Shown one piece after another: positions 43,253-51,905 of a stretch of DNA of 64,000 bases (its first letter is position 1; each line of letters starts with the position of its first letter). The notes under the pieces are model-generated. The model did not search any database, was not told the origin of the DNA, and saw only the letters and a program-made list of their open reading frames with translations. The stretch is taken from assembly GCF_051857535.1 (NCBI RefSeq), contig NZ_JBPZGY010000008.1, positions 154,669 through 218,668 on the forward strand, written 5' to 3'. The translations under genes and the position numbers were made by a program. The stretch comes from Roseateles_B sp051857535 (GTDB lineage: Bacteria > Pseudomonadota > Gammaproteobacteria > Burkholderiales > Burkholderiaceae_C).

Positions 43253-43313
43253 TCAGGGCGAAGCTCAAACGCTGCGCGCCAGTGCCACGCGGCCTGCCCC
43301 GTATAGTGCGCGC

Positions 43314-43817
43314 ATGGATCTGATCGCCACCAAGCTTCCTCCGCAGGGCAAGTTCGACAGCCTGGAGATGCTGCGCAGCGATGGCAGCGGCTGCCGCTTG
43401 CTGATGCCCAGGCAGGGCACCCTGCCGCATGACCTGATCCATGTGCTGGTTGAGGCCCTGCCGGCGCTTCGCCATGGCTTTTTGGACCAAGTCTCCCAAG
43501 GGGCCGAACCTGCGTTCACCATGAGCCAGGTTCACGCGCGCCCTGCCGAGGCGACGGCAGCTGCAGCAGGCGCGTGGCAGGTCGAGGCGGTGGTTGAGGC
43601 CCTGCAGACCCAGCTCTGGGCCGGCACATTCGATCCGCAGGCCTTTGCAGAGGGCGTGCGCCTGGCCTGCGAGGCGCGCGGCATCCCCCTGCCGGCAGCC
43701 GACGCCCTGGCGTACGGCCCCCCGCTGCACGAGCAGGCCCTGCGCCTGCTTCAGGACTGGCAGTCCCTCCCGATGGGAGCGGCGCTGCGCCTGCAGCACC
43801 AGGCAGGCCGCGGCTGA
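43314..43817 (+). CDS. Hypothetical protein
   Basis: The 167-residue protein begins MDLIATKLPPQGKFDSLEML and shows no transmembrane segment, signal or motif I recognise. Frame, codon use and the GC-rich third position match real genes. It follows the histidine kinase by 61 bp and may be cotranscribed. It converges on the EamA-type gene at 43861. Confidence 0.65.
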   Translation: MDLIATKLPPQGKFDSLEMLRSDGSGCRLLMPRQGTLPHDLIHVLVEALPALRHGFLDQVSQGAEPAFTMSQVHARPAEATAAAAGAWQVEAVVEALQTQLWAGTFDPQAFAEGVRLACEARGIPLPAADALAYGPPLHEQALRLLQDWQSLPMGAALRLQHQAGRG

Positions 43818-43860
43818 GGGCACCCGGAGCTGTCCACCCGCTGCCGCTGTGACCGTGGCT

Positions 43861-44772
43861 TCATTGCGGCCGCGTGGCCACGTAGATACTGCCCAGGCAC
43901 AGACCCATGCCCGCCAGGGACAGGGCCGTGGGCATCCAGCCTTCCAACAGGGCGGAGACAGCCAGGGCGATCACCGGGATGACCACTCCCGTCAGTGCCG
44001 CCCGCGCCGCGCCCTGGCGCTGGGCCAGCTTGAAGTACATCACAAAGGCCGCCACCGATCCCGCCACGGCCAGGTACAGCAGACTCAGCAGATAGCTGGG
44101 CTGCCAGCTGAAATGCCAGCCGCTGCCGTTGAGCAGAGAGAGGCTGGCCAGAAAGGCCGCGCCATAGCCCATGCTCCAGGCCAGCACCGGTACCAGCGCC
44201 AGGCCGCGGCGGGTGAGCGTGAGCGTGAGCACGTTGCCGACGCAGGCGCACAGCACGGCCAGCAGGCCCAGCCCCAGGCCCAGGGCGGCCGTCGGCCGCG
44301 CGCCGGTGGCGGCAATCTCCGGCCAGAAGATCATCACCACCCCCGCCACGCCGCCACTGGCCGCAAGCAGGAAGCGGCGGCTGACGGTCTGCCCGAAGAA
44401 GAGGCGCCCCGAGAAGGCATTGCCGAAGACCATCAGGCAGAAGAGGACCGCCACCAGGCCGCTGGGTATGTGGCGCTCGGCTTCATAGACGGACACATAG
44501 TTGCCGCTGTACTGCACGATGCCGGTGGCCAGCATCAGGCCATGGGCGCCCAGGGGCAGGCGCAGGCCCTCGCCGCGCCAGCGGGCCAGACCGGCCAGCA
44601 TCAGCGCCGCCAGCGCGAAGCGCCAGGCCACCGAGTTCAGCACCGGCACGCCGCTGTCCAGCTGGTAGAGGATCACATGCCAGGTGCTGGCCCAGATCAG
44701 CGTGGGCCCCCAGAAGAGCCAGCGGGAAGACAGACCCGGGGAAGCCGGGGCCAGGGCAGCGGTGGTGCTCAT
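43861..44772 (-). CDS. EamA/DMT-family transporter
   Basis: The 303-residue inner-membrane protein has ten helices and begins with a short Ala-rich cytosolic leader (MSTTAALAPASPG). WGPTLIWASTWHVILYQLD and YLLSLLYLAVAGSVAAFVMY are EamA-type segments. It would export a small metabolite. A start nine codons upstream is possible, but those codons overlap the terminator of the preceding gene. Confidence 0.88.
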   Translation of the reverse strand: MSTTAALAPASPGLSSRWLFWGPTLIWASTWHVILYQLDSGVPVLNSVAWRFALAALMLAGLARWRGEGLRLPLGAHGLMLATGIVQYSGNYVSVYEAERHIPSGLVAVLFCLMVFGNAFSGRLFFGQTVSRRFLLAASGGVAGVVMIFWPEIAATGARPTAALGLGLGLLAVLCACVGNVLTLTLTRRGLALVPVLAWSMGYGAAFLASLSLLNGSGWHFSWQPSYLLSLLYLAVAGSVAAFVMYFKLAQRQGAARAALTGVVIPVIALAVSALLEGWMPTALSLAGMGLCLGSIYVATRPQ

Positions 44773-44783
44773 GCAGATTCCAT

Positions 44784-44813
44784 GAAAAAGACGCGCCATC
44801 GGTGGCGCGTCTT
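44784..44813 (-). terminator. Rho-independent terminator after the LysE-type gene
   Basis: On the minus strand the 11-bp stem AAGACGCGCCA-CCGA-TGGCGCGTCTT runs into TTT, lying 67 bases after the LysE-type stop and just ahead of the EamA gene. It should end the upstream transcript, separating the two genes. Confidence 0.9.
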
Positions 44814-44879
44814 GCGGATTTCACGCGGGGAGCGCTCTCGGCGCGACCCGCTTCTTGCTTCTTGCGGATACTGGCAGGC

Positions 44880-45515
44880 TCAGGCTGCGCGCTTGAAGGT
44901 GGCCAGCAGCGTGCCAGCCGCGATGAAGAGACTGCCGAAGACGCGGTTGAGCGTCTTGATGTGCTCGGCGCTGCGCAGGGCCGACAGTACCTTGGCCGCC
45001 AGGGCGGTGTAGCCCGCCATCACCACCAGGTCGGTGAAGCACAGGGTGGCGCCGATCACGGTGTACTGCGAGCTGAGGCTCTGGTGCATGTCCAGGAACT
45101 GCGGCACCACGGCCAGCAGGAAGACCGTGCCCTTGGGGTTGACCGCGTTGATGGCCCAGCCGCGCAGCACCAGCTGGCGCAGGCTCACGGCGCTGGCCTC
45201 TGAGGGCTCGGTGGCCGCCACAAGGGGCTTGGCCGGCGCGCGCCATTGCTGCACGCCGAGATAGACCAGGTAGGCCACGCCCAGCCACTTGACCAGGGCA
45301 AAGCCGAAGGACGAGGCGGCGATCAGGGCGCCCAGGCCCGCCCCCACCAGCACGATCTGGGTCAGGATGCCCAGCACCAGGCCGAAAGTGGTGAAGTAGC
45401 CGCGGCGAAAGCCGTGGTTGAGACCGGAACTCATGGCGGCGATGGCACCGGCACCCGGCGAAAGGCTGATGGCCCAGGAGGCGGCGAAGAAGGCCAGCCA
45501 GGTCGAGAATTCCAT
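44880..45515 (-). CDS. LysE/RhtB-family amino-acid exporter
   Basis: The 211-residue protein has the N-terminal AISLSPGAGAIAAMSSGLNH, a variant of the RhtB entry motif, and INAVNPKGTVFLLAVVPQFL, the second conserved block. About six helices are predicted. It is an exporter of amino acids or derivatives. Transcription is divergent from radA, with 162 bp between the starts, and ends at the terminator at 44784. Confidence 0.9.
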   Translation of the reverse strand: MEFSTWLAFFAASWAISLSPGAGAIAAMSSGLNHGFRRGYFTTFGLVLGILTQIVLVGAGLGALIAASSFGFALVKWLGVAYLVYLGVQQWRAPAKPLVAATEPSEASAVSLRQLVLRGWAINAVNPKGTVFLLAVVPQFLDMHQSLSSQYTVIGATLCFTDLVVMAGYTALAAKVLSALRSAEHIKTLNRVFGSLFIAAGTLLATFKRAA

Positions 45516-45677
45516 GTCAAATGCTCCGGCATGAGCCGCGCCCTGGAACAACGGTGGGCACGGCGAACCGTGGTTGTAGCACTTTGTCCGGGTTTTTGCC
45601 GAGGGCAGGGGATGCACGGCGGCAAGATGCCCGCGAAGCGCCGGGAAGCGGTCCCCAGCCACGCCACAATGCCGGCC

Positions 45678-47042
45678 ATGGCCAAGGAAAAAACCGTCTA
45701 CAGCTGCAGCGAATGCGGCGGCAGCAGCCCCAAGTGGCTGGGCAAGTGCCCCCATTGCGGTGCCTGGAACACCCTGATCGAGACCGTGGCCGAGCCCACG
45801 GGCGGCGGCAAGAACCGCTTCCAGGCCCTGGCGCGCAGCCAGCCGGTGGCCACGCTGTCCGAGATCGAGGCCAGCGACTACGAGCGCACCCCCACCGGCC
45901 AGGAGGAGCTGGACCGGGTGCTGGGCGGCGGCATCGTGGCCGGCGGCGTGGTGCTGATCGGCGGCGATCCCGGCATCGGCAAATCCACCCTGCTGCTGCA
46001 GGCCGTGGACGCGCTGAGCCAGCAGTGCAAGGTGCTTTATGTGACCGGTGAGGAATCCGGCGCCCAGGTGGCCATGCGCGCGCGGCGCCTGGGCCTCTCG
46101 GGTGCGCAGGTGCGGGTACTGGCCGAGATCAACCTCGAGAAGATCCTCGCCACCATCGAGGTCGAGGCCCCGGCCTTCTGCGTGATCGACTCCATCCAGA
46201 CGCTCTATTCCGACCAGCTCTCCTCCGCCCCCGGCTCGGTGGCCCAGGTGCGCGAGTGCGCCGCGCAGCTGACCCGCACCGCCAAGGCCGGTGGCTGTGC
46301 CATGGTGCTGGTGGGCCACGTCACCAAGGAAGGCGCCCTGGCCGGGCCGCGGGTGCTGGAGCACATCGTGGACACGGTGCTCTATTTCGAGGGAGACACC
46401 CACAGCAGCTTCCGCCTGGTGCGGGCCATCAAGAACCGCTTCGGTGCCGTGAACGAGATCGGCGTCTTCGCGATGACTGACAAGGGCCTCAAGGGCGTGG
46501 CCAACCCCAGCGCCATCTTCCTCTCCACCCATGGAGAGCCGGTGCCGGGCTCCTGCGTGCTGGTCACGCTGGAGGGCACGCGCCCCTTGCTGGTGGAGCT
46601 GCAGGCCCTGGTCGATTCGGGCGGCCCCAGCCCGCGCCGGCTCTCGGTAGGCCTGGACCGCGACCGCCTGGCCATGCTGCTGGCCGTGCTGCACCGCCAT
46701 GCCGGCGTCTCCACGGGTGACCAGGACGTCTTCGTGAACGCCGTGGGCGGCGTGCGCATCAGTGAGCCGGCGGCTGACCTGGCCGTGCTGCTGGCCATCC
46801 AGAGCAGCCTGCGCGGCAGGGCGCTGCCCCGCGGCTTCATTGCCTTCGGCGAGGTGGGCCTGGCCGGCGAGGTACGGCCGGCGCCGCGCGGCCAGGAGCG
46901 TCTCAAGGAGGCGGCCAAGCTGGGCTTCAGCGTCGCGGTGGTACCCAAGGCCAACGCACCCAAGAGGGCCATCGAGGGCCTGACGGTGCATGCGGTGGAC
47001 CGCATCGAGGACGCCATCTCGGTGTTGCGAGAGCTGGATTGA
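45678..47042 (+). CDS. radA: DNA repair protein RadA
   Basis: The 454-residue protein promotes branch migration in homologous recombination. Its N-terminal zinc finger is YSCSECGGSSPKW followed by KCPHCGAW. GGDPGIGKSTLLLQ is Walker A, and AIKNRFGAVNEIG carries the RadA-specific KNRFG motif. The C-terminal domain is Lon-like (DVFVNAVGGVRISEPAADLA). Complete and standard. In close relatives it is next to alr, which here is 5.4 kb upstream. Confidence 0.97.
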   Translation: MAKEKTVYSCSECGGSSPKWLGKCPHCGAWNTLIETVAEPTGGGKNRFQALARSQPVATLSEIEASDYERTPTGQEELDRVLGGGIVAGGVVLIGGDPGIGKSTLLLQAVDALSQQCKVLYVTGEESGAQVAMRARRLGLSGAQVRVLAEINLEKILATIEVEAPAFCVIDSIQTLYSDQLSSAPGSVAQVRECAAQLTRTAKAGGCAMVLVGHVTKEGALAGPRVLEHIVDTVLYFEGDTHSSFRLVRAIKNRFGAVNEIGVFAMTDKGLKGVANPSAIFLSTHGEPVPGSCVLVTLEGTRPLLVELQALVDSGGPSPRRLSVGLDRDRLAMLLAVLHRHAGVSTGDQDVFVNAVGGVRISEPAADLAVLLAIQSSLRGRALPRGFIAFGEVGLAGEVRPAPRGQERLKEAAKLGFSVAVVPKANAPKRAIEGLTVHAVDRIEDAISVLRELD

Positions 47043-47115
47043 AACCCGCTGGCTCTCAGGCCGAAGTCTGCTTAGGATGCAACGCAAGGCCACGCCGGCC
47101 AGCAAGGAGCCCTTC

Positions 47116-47553
47116 ATGACCGACTCTGCCTCCGAGCAGCGCCTGCATACCCGCTTCGATCTGCCCGCTGCCGGGCAGGATGTGGCGTCCCTGCCGGGCT
47201 GGATCTTCAAGCCCGTGCAGTTCACCCGCGGCCCTGCCGGCCTGGTGCTCAACATCAGCAATGGCGGTCTGCAGGTGCTCACCAGCGCCACGGAAATGCT
47301 GGACCAGGGCCCTTACGAAGTCGTGCTGCTGCTGGGGCAGCCTGACGCCCAGCCCGGAGAGGACGAGCAGGTGTCATGGTTCAACGGTGTCCTGGAGCGT
47401 GCCTGGACGCGCCCCCTGCCCGGCATGGGCCATCTGCACGGCATGCGCTTCATCTCGGCCAACTCCACGGCCGAGAAGTTTCTGGCCGGCCACCGCGAGG
47501 ACCTGGCCGCCGGGCACTGGGTGCGCTGCGTGCTGCTGCAGGCCAAGCCCTGA
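47116..47553 (+). CDS. PilZ-like domain protein
   Basis: The 145-residue protein has both c-di-GMP-binding motifs of PilZ domains: RLHTR (Arg9-x3-Arg13) and NISNGG (46-51). The strands in between and the end, GHLHGMRFISA, fit the six-stranded barrel. It may act as a c-di-GMP receptor. AAGGAG lies six bases upstream of the ATG at 47116. It follows radA by 73 bp and precedes a diguanylate cyclase across an 80-bp tandem repeat. Confidence 0.65.
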   Translation: MTDSASEQRLHTRFDLPAAGQDVASLPGWIFKPVQFTRGPAGLVLNISNGGLQVLTSATEMLDQGPYEVVLLLGQPDAQPGEDEQVSWFNGVLERAWTRPLPGMGHLHGMRFISANSTAEKFLAGHREDLAAGHWVRCVLLQAKP

Positions 47554-47571
47554 ACTGAAAGAAGTCACGAG

Positions 47572-47730
47572 GCCCCCAGACCTGTCACTGTGTGCCAGGC
47601 CCCCCCGAGGGGGTCAAGGCAGCTTGGGGCGGCCCGGCGCTGCGTTGACGCGCCCCCTGACCTGTCACTGTGTGCCAGGCCCCCCGAGGGGGTCAAAGCA
47701 GCTTGGGGCGGCCCGGCGCTGCCTTGGCAC
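47572..47730. repeat. 80-bp intergenic tandem duplication
   Basis: Two copies of an 80-bp unit (47572-47651 and 47652-47730) differ by about six bases and one C. Each contains ACCTGTCACTGTGTGCCAGG, then a C-run/GAGGGGG hairpin and GCAGCTTGGGGCGGCCCGG. They fill the gap between convergent genes. The sequence resembles REP-like intergenic elements of Burkholderiales, but this is inference. Confidence 0.85.
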
Positions 47731-47739
47731 GCCCCCGGC

Positions 47740-49638
47740 TCAGCCGCCCGCCGCGCCCAGCAGCAGGCGGCCGGCTCGCTTGCTGGCATACATGGCGTCA
47801 TCAGCCGCCTTCTTGAGACTGCGCTCGTCCTCGCCGTCTTCGGGATACATGGCCAGGCCCACGGAGCAGGTGAGTTCCAGGCTGAGTTCGCCCAGTTGCA
47901 GGGGCTCGGCCACCAGGTTGTAGATCTTTTCGGCCACATGACGGGCGCTCTCGCGGCTGACCGGGCCGCACAGCAGCACCAGGAACTCATCACCGCCGAT
48001 GCGTCCCACCACATCGGTCTCGCGCACCGCAGCCTTCAGGCGCCGGGCCATGGCCTGCAGCAGCTCATCGCCCACCGCATGGCCGTGGATGTCGTTGACA
48101 GGCTTGAAACGGTCCAGGTCAACCAGAATCAGGCCCAGGCTCTCACGGTAGCGCCGCGCATGGGCAAGGGCCTGCTGCAGGCGCTCGGAGAAATGCGCCC
48201 GGTTGGCCAGCTCGGTCAGCGGATCGTGGCGGGCGAGGAAATGGATCTGCGCCTCGGACTGGCGGCGGGCGTCGATGTCGGACAGCGTGCCTATCATGCG
48301 CAAGGGCTGGTCTACGCCGTCCCGCTCGACGATGCGCCCGCGAGCCAGGCGCCAGCGCCAGCCCCCGCCCTCGGCCCGCACGCGGTACTCGACCTCGAAG
48401 CTGCCCCGCCCGCCCTTGATGCACTCACGCAGCCGCTGCCGCAGGCCGGCGTGGTCATCCGGATGGACCAGGGGCAGCATCTGCACGAAGCGGGGCTCGG
48501 GTGCGGACAGTGGCCAACCCATCAGCGCCTTCCAGCGTGCCGTCGTGACCAGGGTGTCCGCCCGCATGTCCCAGTCCCAGACCCCGTCGCCCGCCCCCTC
48601 CAGCGCGAAGGCCCAGCGCTGCTCGCTCTCGCGCAGGGCGCGCGTCATGCGCTGGGCCAGGGCCTGGGCGCGCTCACGCGATCCAGCCAGGGCCCAGGCC
48701 AGCAGGGCCAGCAGCAGGCTGCCCAGGCCGCCCAGCAGGCCCAGGGTCAAGGGCTCGGTCTGTCCGGCCAGGGGGGCATAGCCTTCGTGGACCACCAGTT
48801 GCAGGGTCCAGGCCTGCCCACCGCGTTGCAGCCGCTCCTCGCGTTGGAGCAGGCCCTGCGCTAGGGCCTGGGACGGCTGGTAGAGCAGCGAACGATCCTG
48901 CAGGACCTCCCCCTCGAAGAGCCGCAGGCTCAGAGCGTGGGGCATCTGGGCCTGCAGGGGGTCCATCAGGGCCCCGAGCGCAACGGGCGCCAGCACCCAG
49001 GACTCCAGCCGATGGCTGCCATCCAAGGCCGTGCGGAACAGGGGCTGGACCAGCACAACGCCCTGGCTGCGCCCGAGACGCCAGCTGCGCAGATCCAGGG
49101 ATGGACTCAGCGCAGGCTGTCCGCTGTCGCGGGCGCGCTGCAGGGTGGGCTGCAGCAAGGGCTCGCGCCAGAGGTCCGGAGACTGGCCCAGCAGCCCGGG
49201 GCCGGGCAACAGCGGACCCAGCAGGGCCCGCGGGGTGGCGTTGTCGTCCGCCGTGCGGCTGGGCATCCAGCGCACCAGGGCCAGGCCTTCCAGGCCGGCG
49301 TGGTCTGCCCCCAGGGGCAGCGCGTCAAGGAAGCGCCTCAGCCGCGATTCATCCAGGGGCAGCCCCGTGGCCGGCTCCTGCGTCTGCGCCAGGGCGTGGA
49401 CAGCGGACAGGATCTGCTGCAGGGCATCGAGCCGGTGGTCCAGGCGCTGGCTGGCGGCATGCAGGACTGCCTCAATCTCACGCTGCTGAACATGCTCGGC
49501 TTCCCGGCGTTCGTGAGACCACAGGCCCAGACTCAGCATCAGGCCCAGCAGCAGGATGGCCCATGGCAGGCCCTGGGTCAGACGGGGGCCGTTGCGCCAG
49601 CGGGCACGCCAGCGCAGGAGGCGTCGCCGCAACCTCAT
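47740..49638 (-). CDS. Membrane diguanylate cyclase (CHASE-type sensor, PAS, GGDEF)
   Basis: The 632-residue protein makes c-di-GMP from GTP. Membrane segments near 25-45 and 300-320 bound a periplasmic CHASE-like sensor (about 50-290). A PAS domain with a PAC ending (VEYRVRAEGGGWRWRLARG) is at 335-455, then GGDEF: DLDRFKPVNDIHGHAVGDEL is the metal site, and RETDVVGRIGGDEFLVLL has both the RxxD inhibitory site and the intact GGDEF active site. All key residues are present, so it should be active and feedback-inhibited. It faces the PilZ-like gene. Confidence 0.93.
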   Translation of the reverse strand: MRLRRRLLRWRARWRNGPRLTQGLPWAILLLGLMLSLGLWSHERREAEHVQQREIEAVLHAASQRLDHRLDALQQILSAVHALAQTQEPATGLPLDESRLRRFLDALPLGADHAGLEGLALVRWMPSRTADDNATPRALLGPLLPGPGLLGQSPDLWREPLLQPTLQRARDSGQPALSPSLDLRSWRLGRSQGVVLVQPLFRTALDGSHRLESWVLAPVALGALMDPLQAQMPHALSLRLFEGEVLQDRSLLYQPSQALAQGLLQREERLQRGGQAWTLQLVVHEGYAPLAGQTEPLTLGLLGGLGSLLLALLAWALAGSRERAQALAQRMTRALRESEQRWAFALEGAGDGVWDWDMRADTLVTTARWKALMGWPLSAPEPRFVQMLPLVHPDDHAGLRQRLRECIKGGRGSFEVEYRVRAEGGGWRWRLARGRIVERDGVDQPLRMIGTLSDIDARRQSEAQIHFLARHDPLTELANRAHFSERLQQALAHARRYRESLGLILVDLDRFKPVNDIHGHAVGDELLQAMARRLKAAVRETDVVGRIGGDEFLVLLCGPVSRESARHVAEKIYNLVAEPLQLGELSLELTCSVGLAMYPEDGEDERSLKKAADDAMYASKRAGRLLLGAAGG

Positions 49639-49805
49639 TGCCCGCCCCGTCTGTTCAAGCCCGGTCCGCACTGCTCAGCCATGGACCACCTCCGGGGTCG
49701 CACAACAAGACATCGACAAGGAAACGTGCCCGGCGCCCGCAGCCCCTGGAGGGCCGCCCGCCATCGCACAGAATACGCCTGTCCCCGACACAACCCAAGC
49801 TGACC

Positions 49806-50219
49806 ATGACCACGTCTCAGCAGCCCGACACCCGCCCGTCCGACGCCCGGCCGCCGGGCTTTGCCGGCCGCTTTCCCGCGCCCTATGTTGCAGTGATATT
49901 CACCAGCCAGCGCCGGGCACCGGACCCGTCCTATGACGCCATGGCCACGGCCATGGTGGAGTTGGCCGCCCTTCAACCGGGCTACCTGGGAGCGGAAAGC
50001 GCCCGCGGGGCCGACGGGCTGGGCATCACGGTGTCCTACTGGATGGACGAGGCCGCCATCGCCGCCTGGCGCGCCGAGCTGCGTCACCAGGCTGCCCGCG
50101 ACACCGGCCGGCTGCGCTGGTACAGCCATTACGAACTGCGCGTGGCCCGGGTGGAGCGCGCCTATGGCTGGGACGAAGCGGACGGCCCGGCCGATCCCCT
50201 GCACGGAGCCGGCGCATGA
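49806..50219 (+). CDS. ABM-type (antibiotic biosynthesis monooxygenase-like) protein
   Basis: The 137-residue protein has a ferredoxin-like beta-alpha-beta layout: PYVAVIFTSQRRA, MVELAALQPGYLGAESAR, LGITVSYWMDEAAIAAWRAE and YSHYELRVARVERAY. This is the usual look of ABM-domain proteins, many of which are heme-degrading or small oxygenases, but several are only stress proteins. Its start has no strong ribosome-binding site. The ATG of the next gene overlaps its stop (ATGA). Confidence 0.75.
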   Translation: MTTSQQPDTRPSDARPPGFAGRFPAPYVAVIFTSQRRAPDPSYDAMATAMVELAALQPGYLGAESARGADGLGITVSYWMDEAAIAAWRAELRHQAARDTGRLRWYSHYELRVARVERAYGWDEADGPADPLHGAGA

Positions 50220-50668
50220 ACCCCGTCGTAGGCGTGCTGCTGGCCCTCGCTGCCCTGGTCGGGGGCGGCGTGCTGCTGGGCTGGAAGGGGGTGATCCTGG
50301 CTCTCACCGTGATCGTGTTCTGGCTGCTGCTGCAGTTCAGCCGCCTGATGCGGGTGATGCAGGCGGCCAACGGCGCGCCGGTGGGCCGCATCGACAGCGC
50401 CGTCATGCTGCAGTCGCGCCTGCGCCAGGGCATGAAGCTCATGGAGGTGCTGCCCCTCACCCGCAGCCTGGGCGCCAAGATCGAAGGCCGCGAAGAAGCC
50501 TGGGCCTGGACCGACGTCGGCGGTATCCGCCTGGAACTGCAGTTCAGCCAGGGCGTGCTGCAGCAGTGGACGCTGCGGCGGCCTGCCGAAACGTGCACGG
50601 AAGCCGAGGGGCCCGGCACCAGCGCGGGCACCGGCGCGGGCACCGGCGCCGGCACGGGCGCGGCATAG
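50216..50668 (+). CDS. Hypothetical membrane protein with Gly-Thr-Ala tail
   Basis: The 150-residue protein has two membrane segments (GVLLALAALVGGGVLLGW and VILALTVIVFWLLLQF) and a soluble part with AVMLQSRLRQGMKLMEVLPL. The last 18 residues are a low-complexity repeat of GTGA units encoded by a 12-bp repeat. It overlaps the previous stop codon, so coupling is expected. No family name can be given. Confidence 0.7.
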   Translation: MNPVVGVLLALAALVGGGVLLGWKGVILALTVIVFWLLLQFSRLMRVMQAANGAPVGRIDSAVMLQSRLRQGMKLMEVLPLTRSLGAKIEGREEAWAWTDVGGIRLELQFSQGVLQQWTLRRPAETCTEAEGPGTSAGTGAGTGAGTGAA

Positions 50669-50710
50669 AATCCCCGGGTCAACCCTCAAGCCCTCGAGCA
50701 AGGAGCCCTC

Positions 50711-51646
50711 ATGTCCATGGAAGATCGCGACGGCAAGATCTGGATGGATGGCCAGTTGGTCGACTGGCGCGATGCCAAGATCCATGTGCTGAGCCACACC
50801 CTGCACTACGGCTGCGGCGCCTTCGAGGGCGTGCGCGCCTACAAGACGCCGCAGGGCACGGCCATCTTCCGGCTGCGCGAGCACACCGAGCGCCTGTTCA
50901 ACAGCGCCAAGATCCTGCGCATGAAGATCCCCTTCACACTTCAAGAGGTCGAGGAGGCACAGAAGGCCGTGGTGCGCGAGAACCAGCTTGAGAGCTGCTA
51001 CCTGCGCCCGCTCACCTGGATAGGCTCCGAGAAACTGGGCGTCAGCCCCAAGGGCAACCGCATCCACCTGATGGTCGCCGCCTGGTCCTGGGGCGCCTAC
51101 CTGGGCGAGGAAGGACTGAAGCGCGGCATCCGCGTCAAGACCAGCTCCTTCACCCGCCACCACGTCAATATCACGATGACGCAGGCCAAGGCGGTGTCCA
51201 ACTACACCAACAGCATCCTGGCCAATATGGAAGCCACGGACGACGGCTACGACGAGGCCCTGCTACTGGACGCCTCGGGCTTCGTCTCCGAGGGCGCGGG
51301 CGAGAACCTCTTCGTGATCAAGAACGGCGTGGTCTACACGCCCGACCTCTCGGCCGGCGCGCTCAACGGCATCACCCGCAACACCATCTTCCACATCTGC
51401 CAGGACCTGGGCCTGAAGCTGGTGGAGAAGCGCATCACCCGTGACGAGGTCTACATCTGCGACGAGGCCTTCTTCACCGGCACGGCCGCGGAAGTGACGC
51501 CCATCCGCGAGCTGGACCGCATCGAGCTGGGTACCGCTGACTATGTGGGCCGGCGCGGCCCCATTACCGAGCAGATCCAGTCGGCCTTCTTCGACATCGT
51601 CAACGGCCGTAATCCCAAGTACGCGCACTGGCTGAGCCTGGTCTGA
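50711..51646 (+). CDS. ilvE: Branched-chain amino acid aminotransferase
   Basis: The 311-residue class IV PLP enzyme makes or degrades valine, leucine and isoleucine. HTLHYGCGAFEGVRAY is the conserved opening, AKAVSNYTNSILANMEA includes the PLP-binding Lys, SEGAGENLFVIKNG binds the phosphate and FFTGTAAEVTPI ends the active site. Complete and of the usual length. AAGGAG lies upstream. It is followed by a small zinc-finger gene, probably in the same operon. Confidence 0.95.
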   Translation: MSMEDRDGKIWMDGQLVDWRDAKIHVLSHTLHYGCGAFEGVRAYKTPQGTAIFRLREHTERLFNSAKILRMKIPFTLQEVEEAQKAVVRENQLESCYLRPLTWIGSEKLGVSPKGNRIHLMVAAWSWGAYLGEEGLKRGIRVKTSSFTRHHVNITMTQAKAVSNYTNSILANMEATDDGYDEALLLDASGFVSEGAGENLFVIKNGVVYTPDLSAGALNGITRNTIFHICQDLGLKLVEKRITRDEVYICDEAFFTGTAAEVTPIRELDRIELGTADYVGRRGPITEQIQSAFFDIVNGRNPKYAHWLSLV

Positions 51647-51688
51647 GTCCCGGCCCGCCCCCTGCCACAACAAAGAAGAGAAGTCCCC

Positions 51689-51895
51689 ATGAGCGAAACC
51701 AAATCCATCGTCGAAGTCCTGGCCAAGGACGTGCAGGGCCCCGGCGTGGTCGCCTGCCCCAACCCGAAGATGCCGCTGTGGAGCAACCACCCCCGCGTCT
51801 TCATCGATGTGACGCATGACGAGGGCGGCAAGTGCCCCTACTGCGGCACCGTCTATCGCCTCAAGGACGGCGAGCACCTGCACGCCGCCCACTGA
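51689..51895 (+). CDS. Zinc-finger protein (CHCC type)
   Basis: The 68-residue protein carries the zf-CHCC pattern: VACPNPKMPLWSNHPRVFID has the first Cys and His, and GGKCPYCGTVYRL the last two. The family includes the complex I subunit NDUFS6 and small bacterial proteins following ilvE. Its role is unknown. It is translated 42 bp after IlvE, with AAGAAGAGAAG upstream. Confidence 0.87.
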   Translation: MSETKSIVEVLAKDVQGPGVVACPNPKMPLWSNHPRVFIDVTHDEGGKCPYCGTVYRLKDGEHLHAAH

Positions 51896-51905
51896 AGGCC
51901 GCGCG

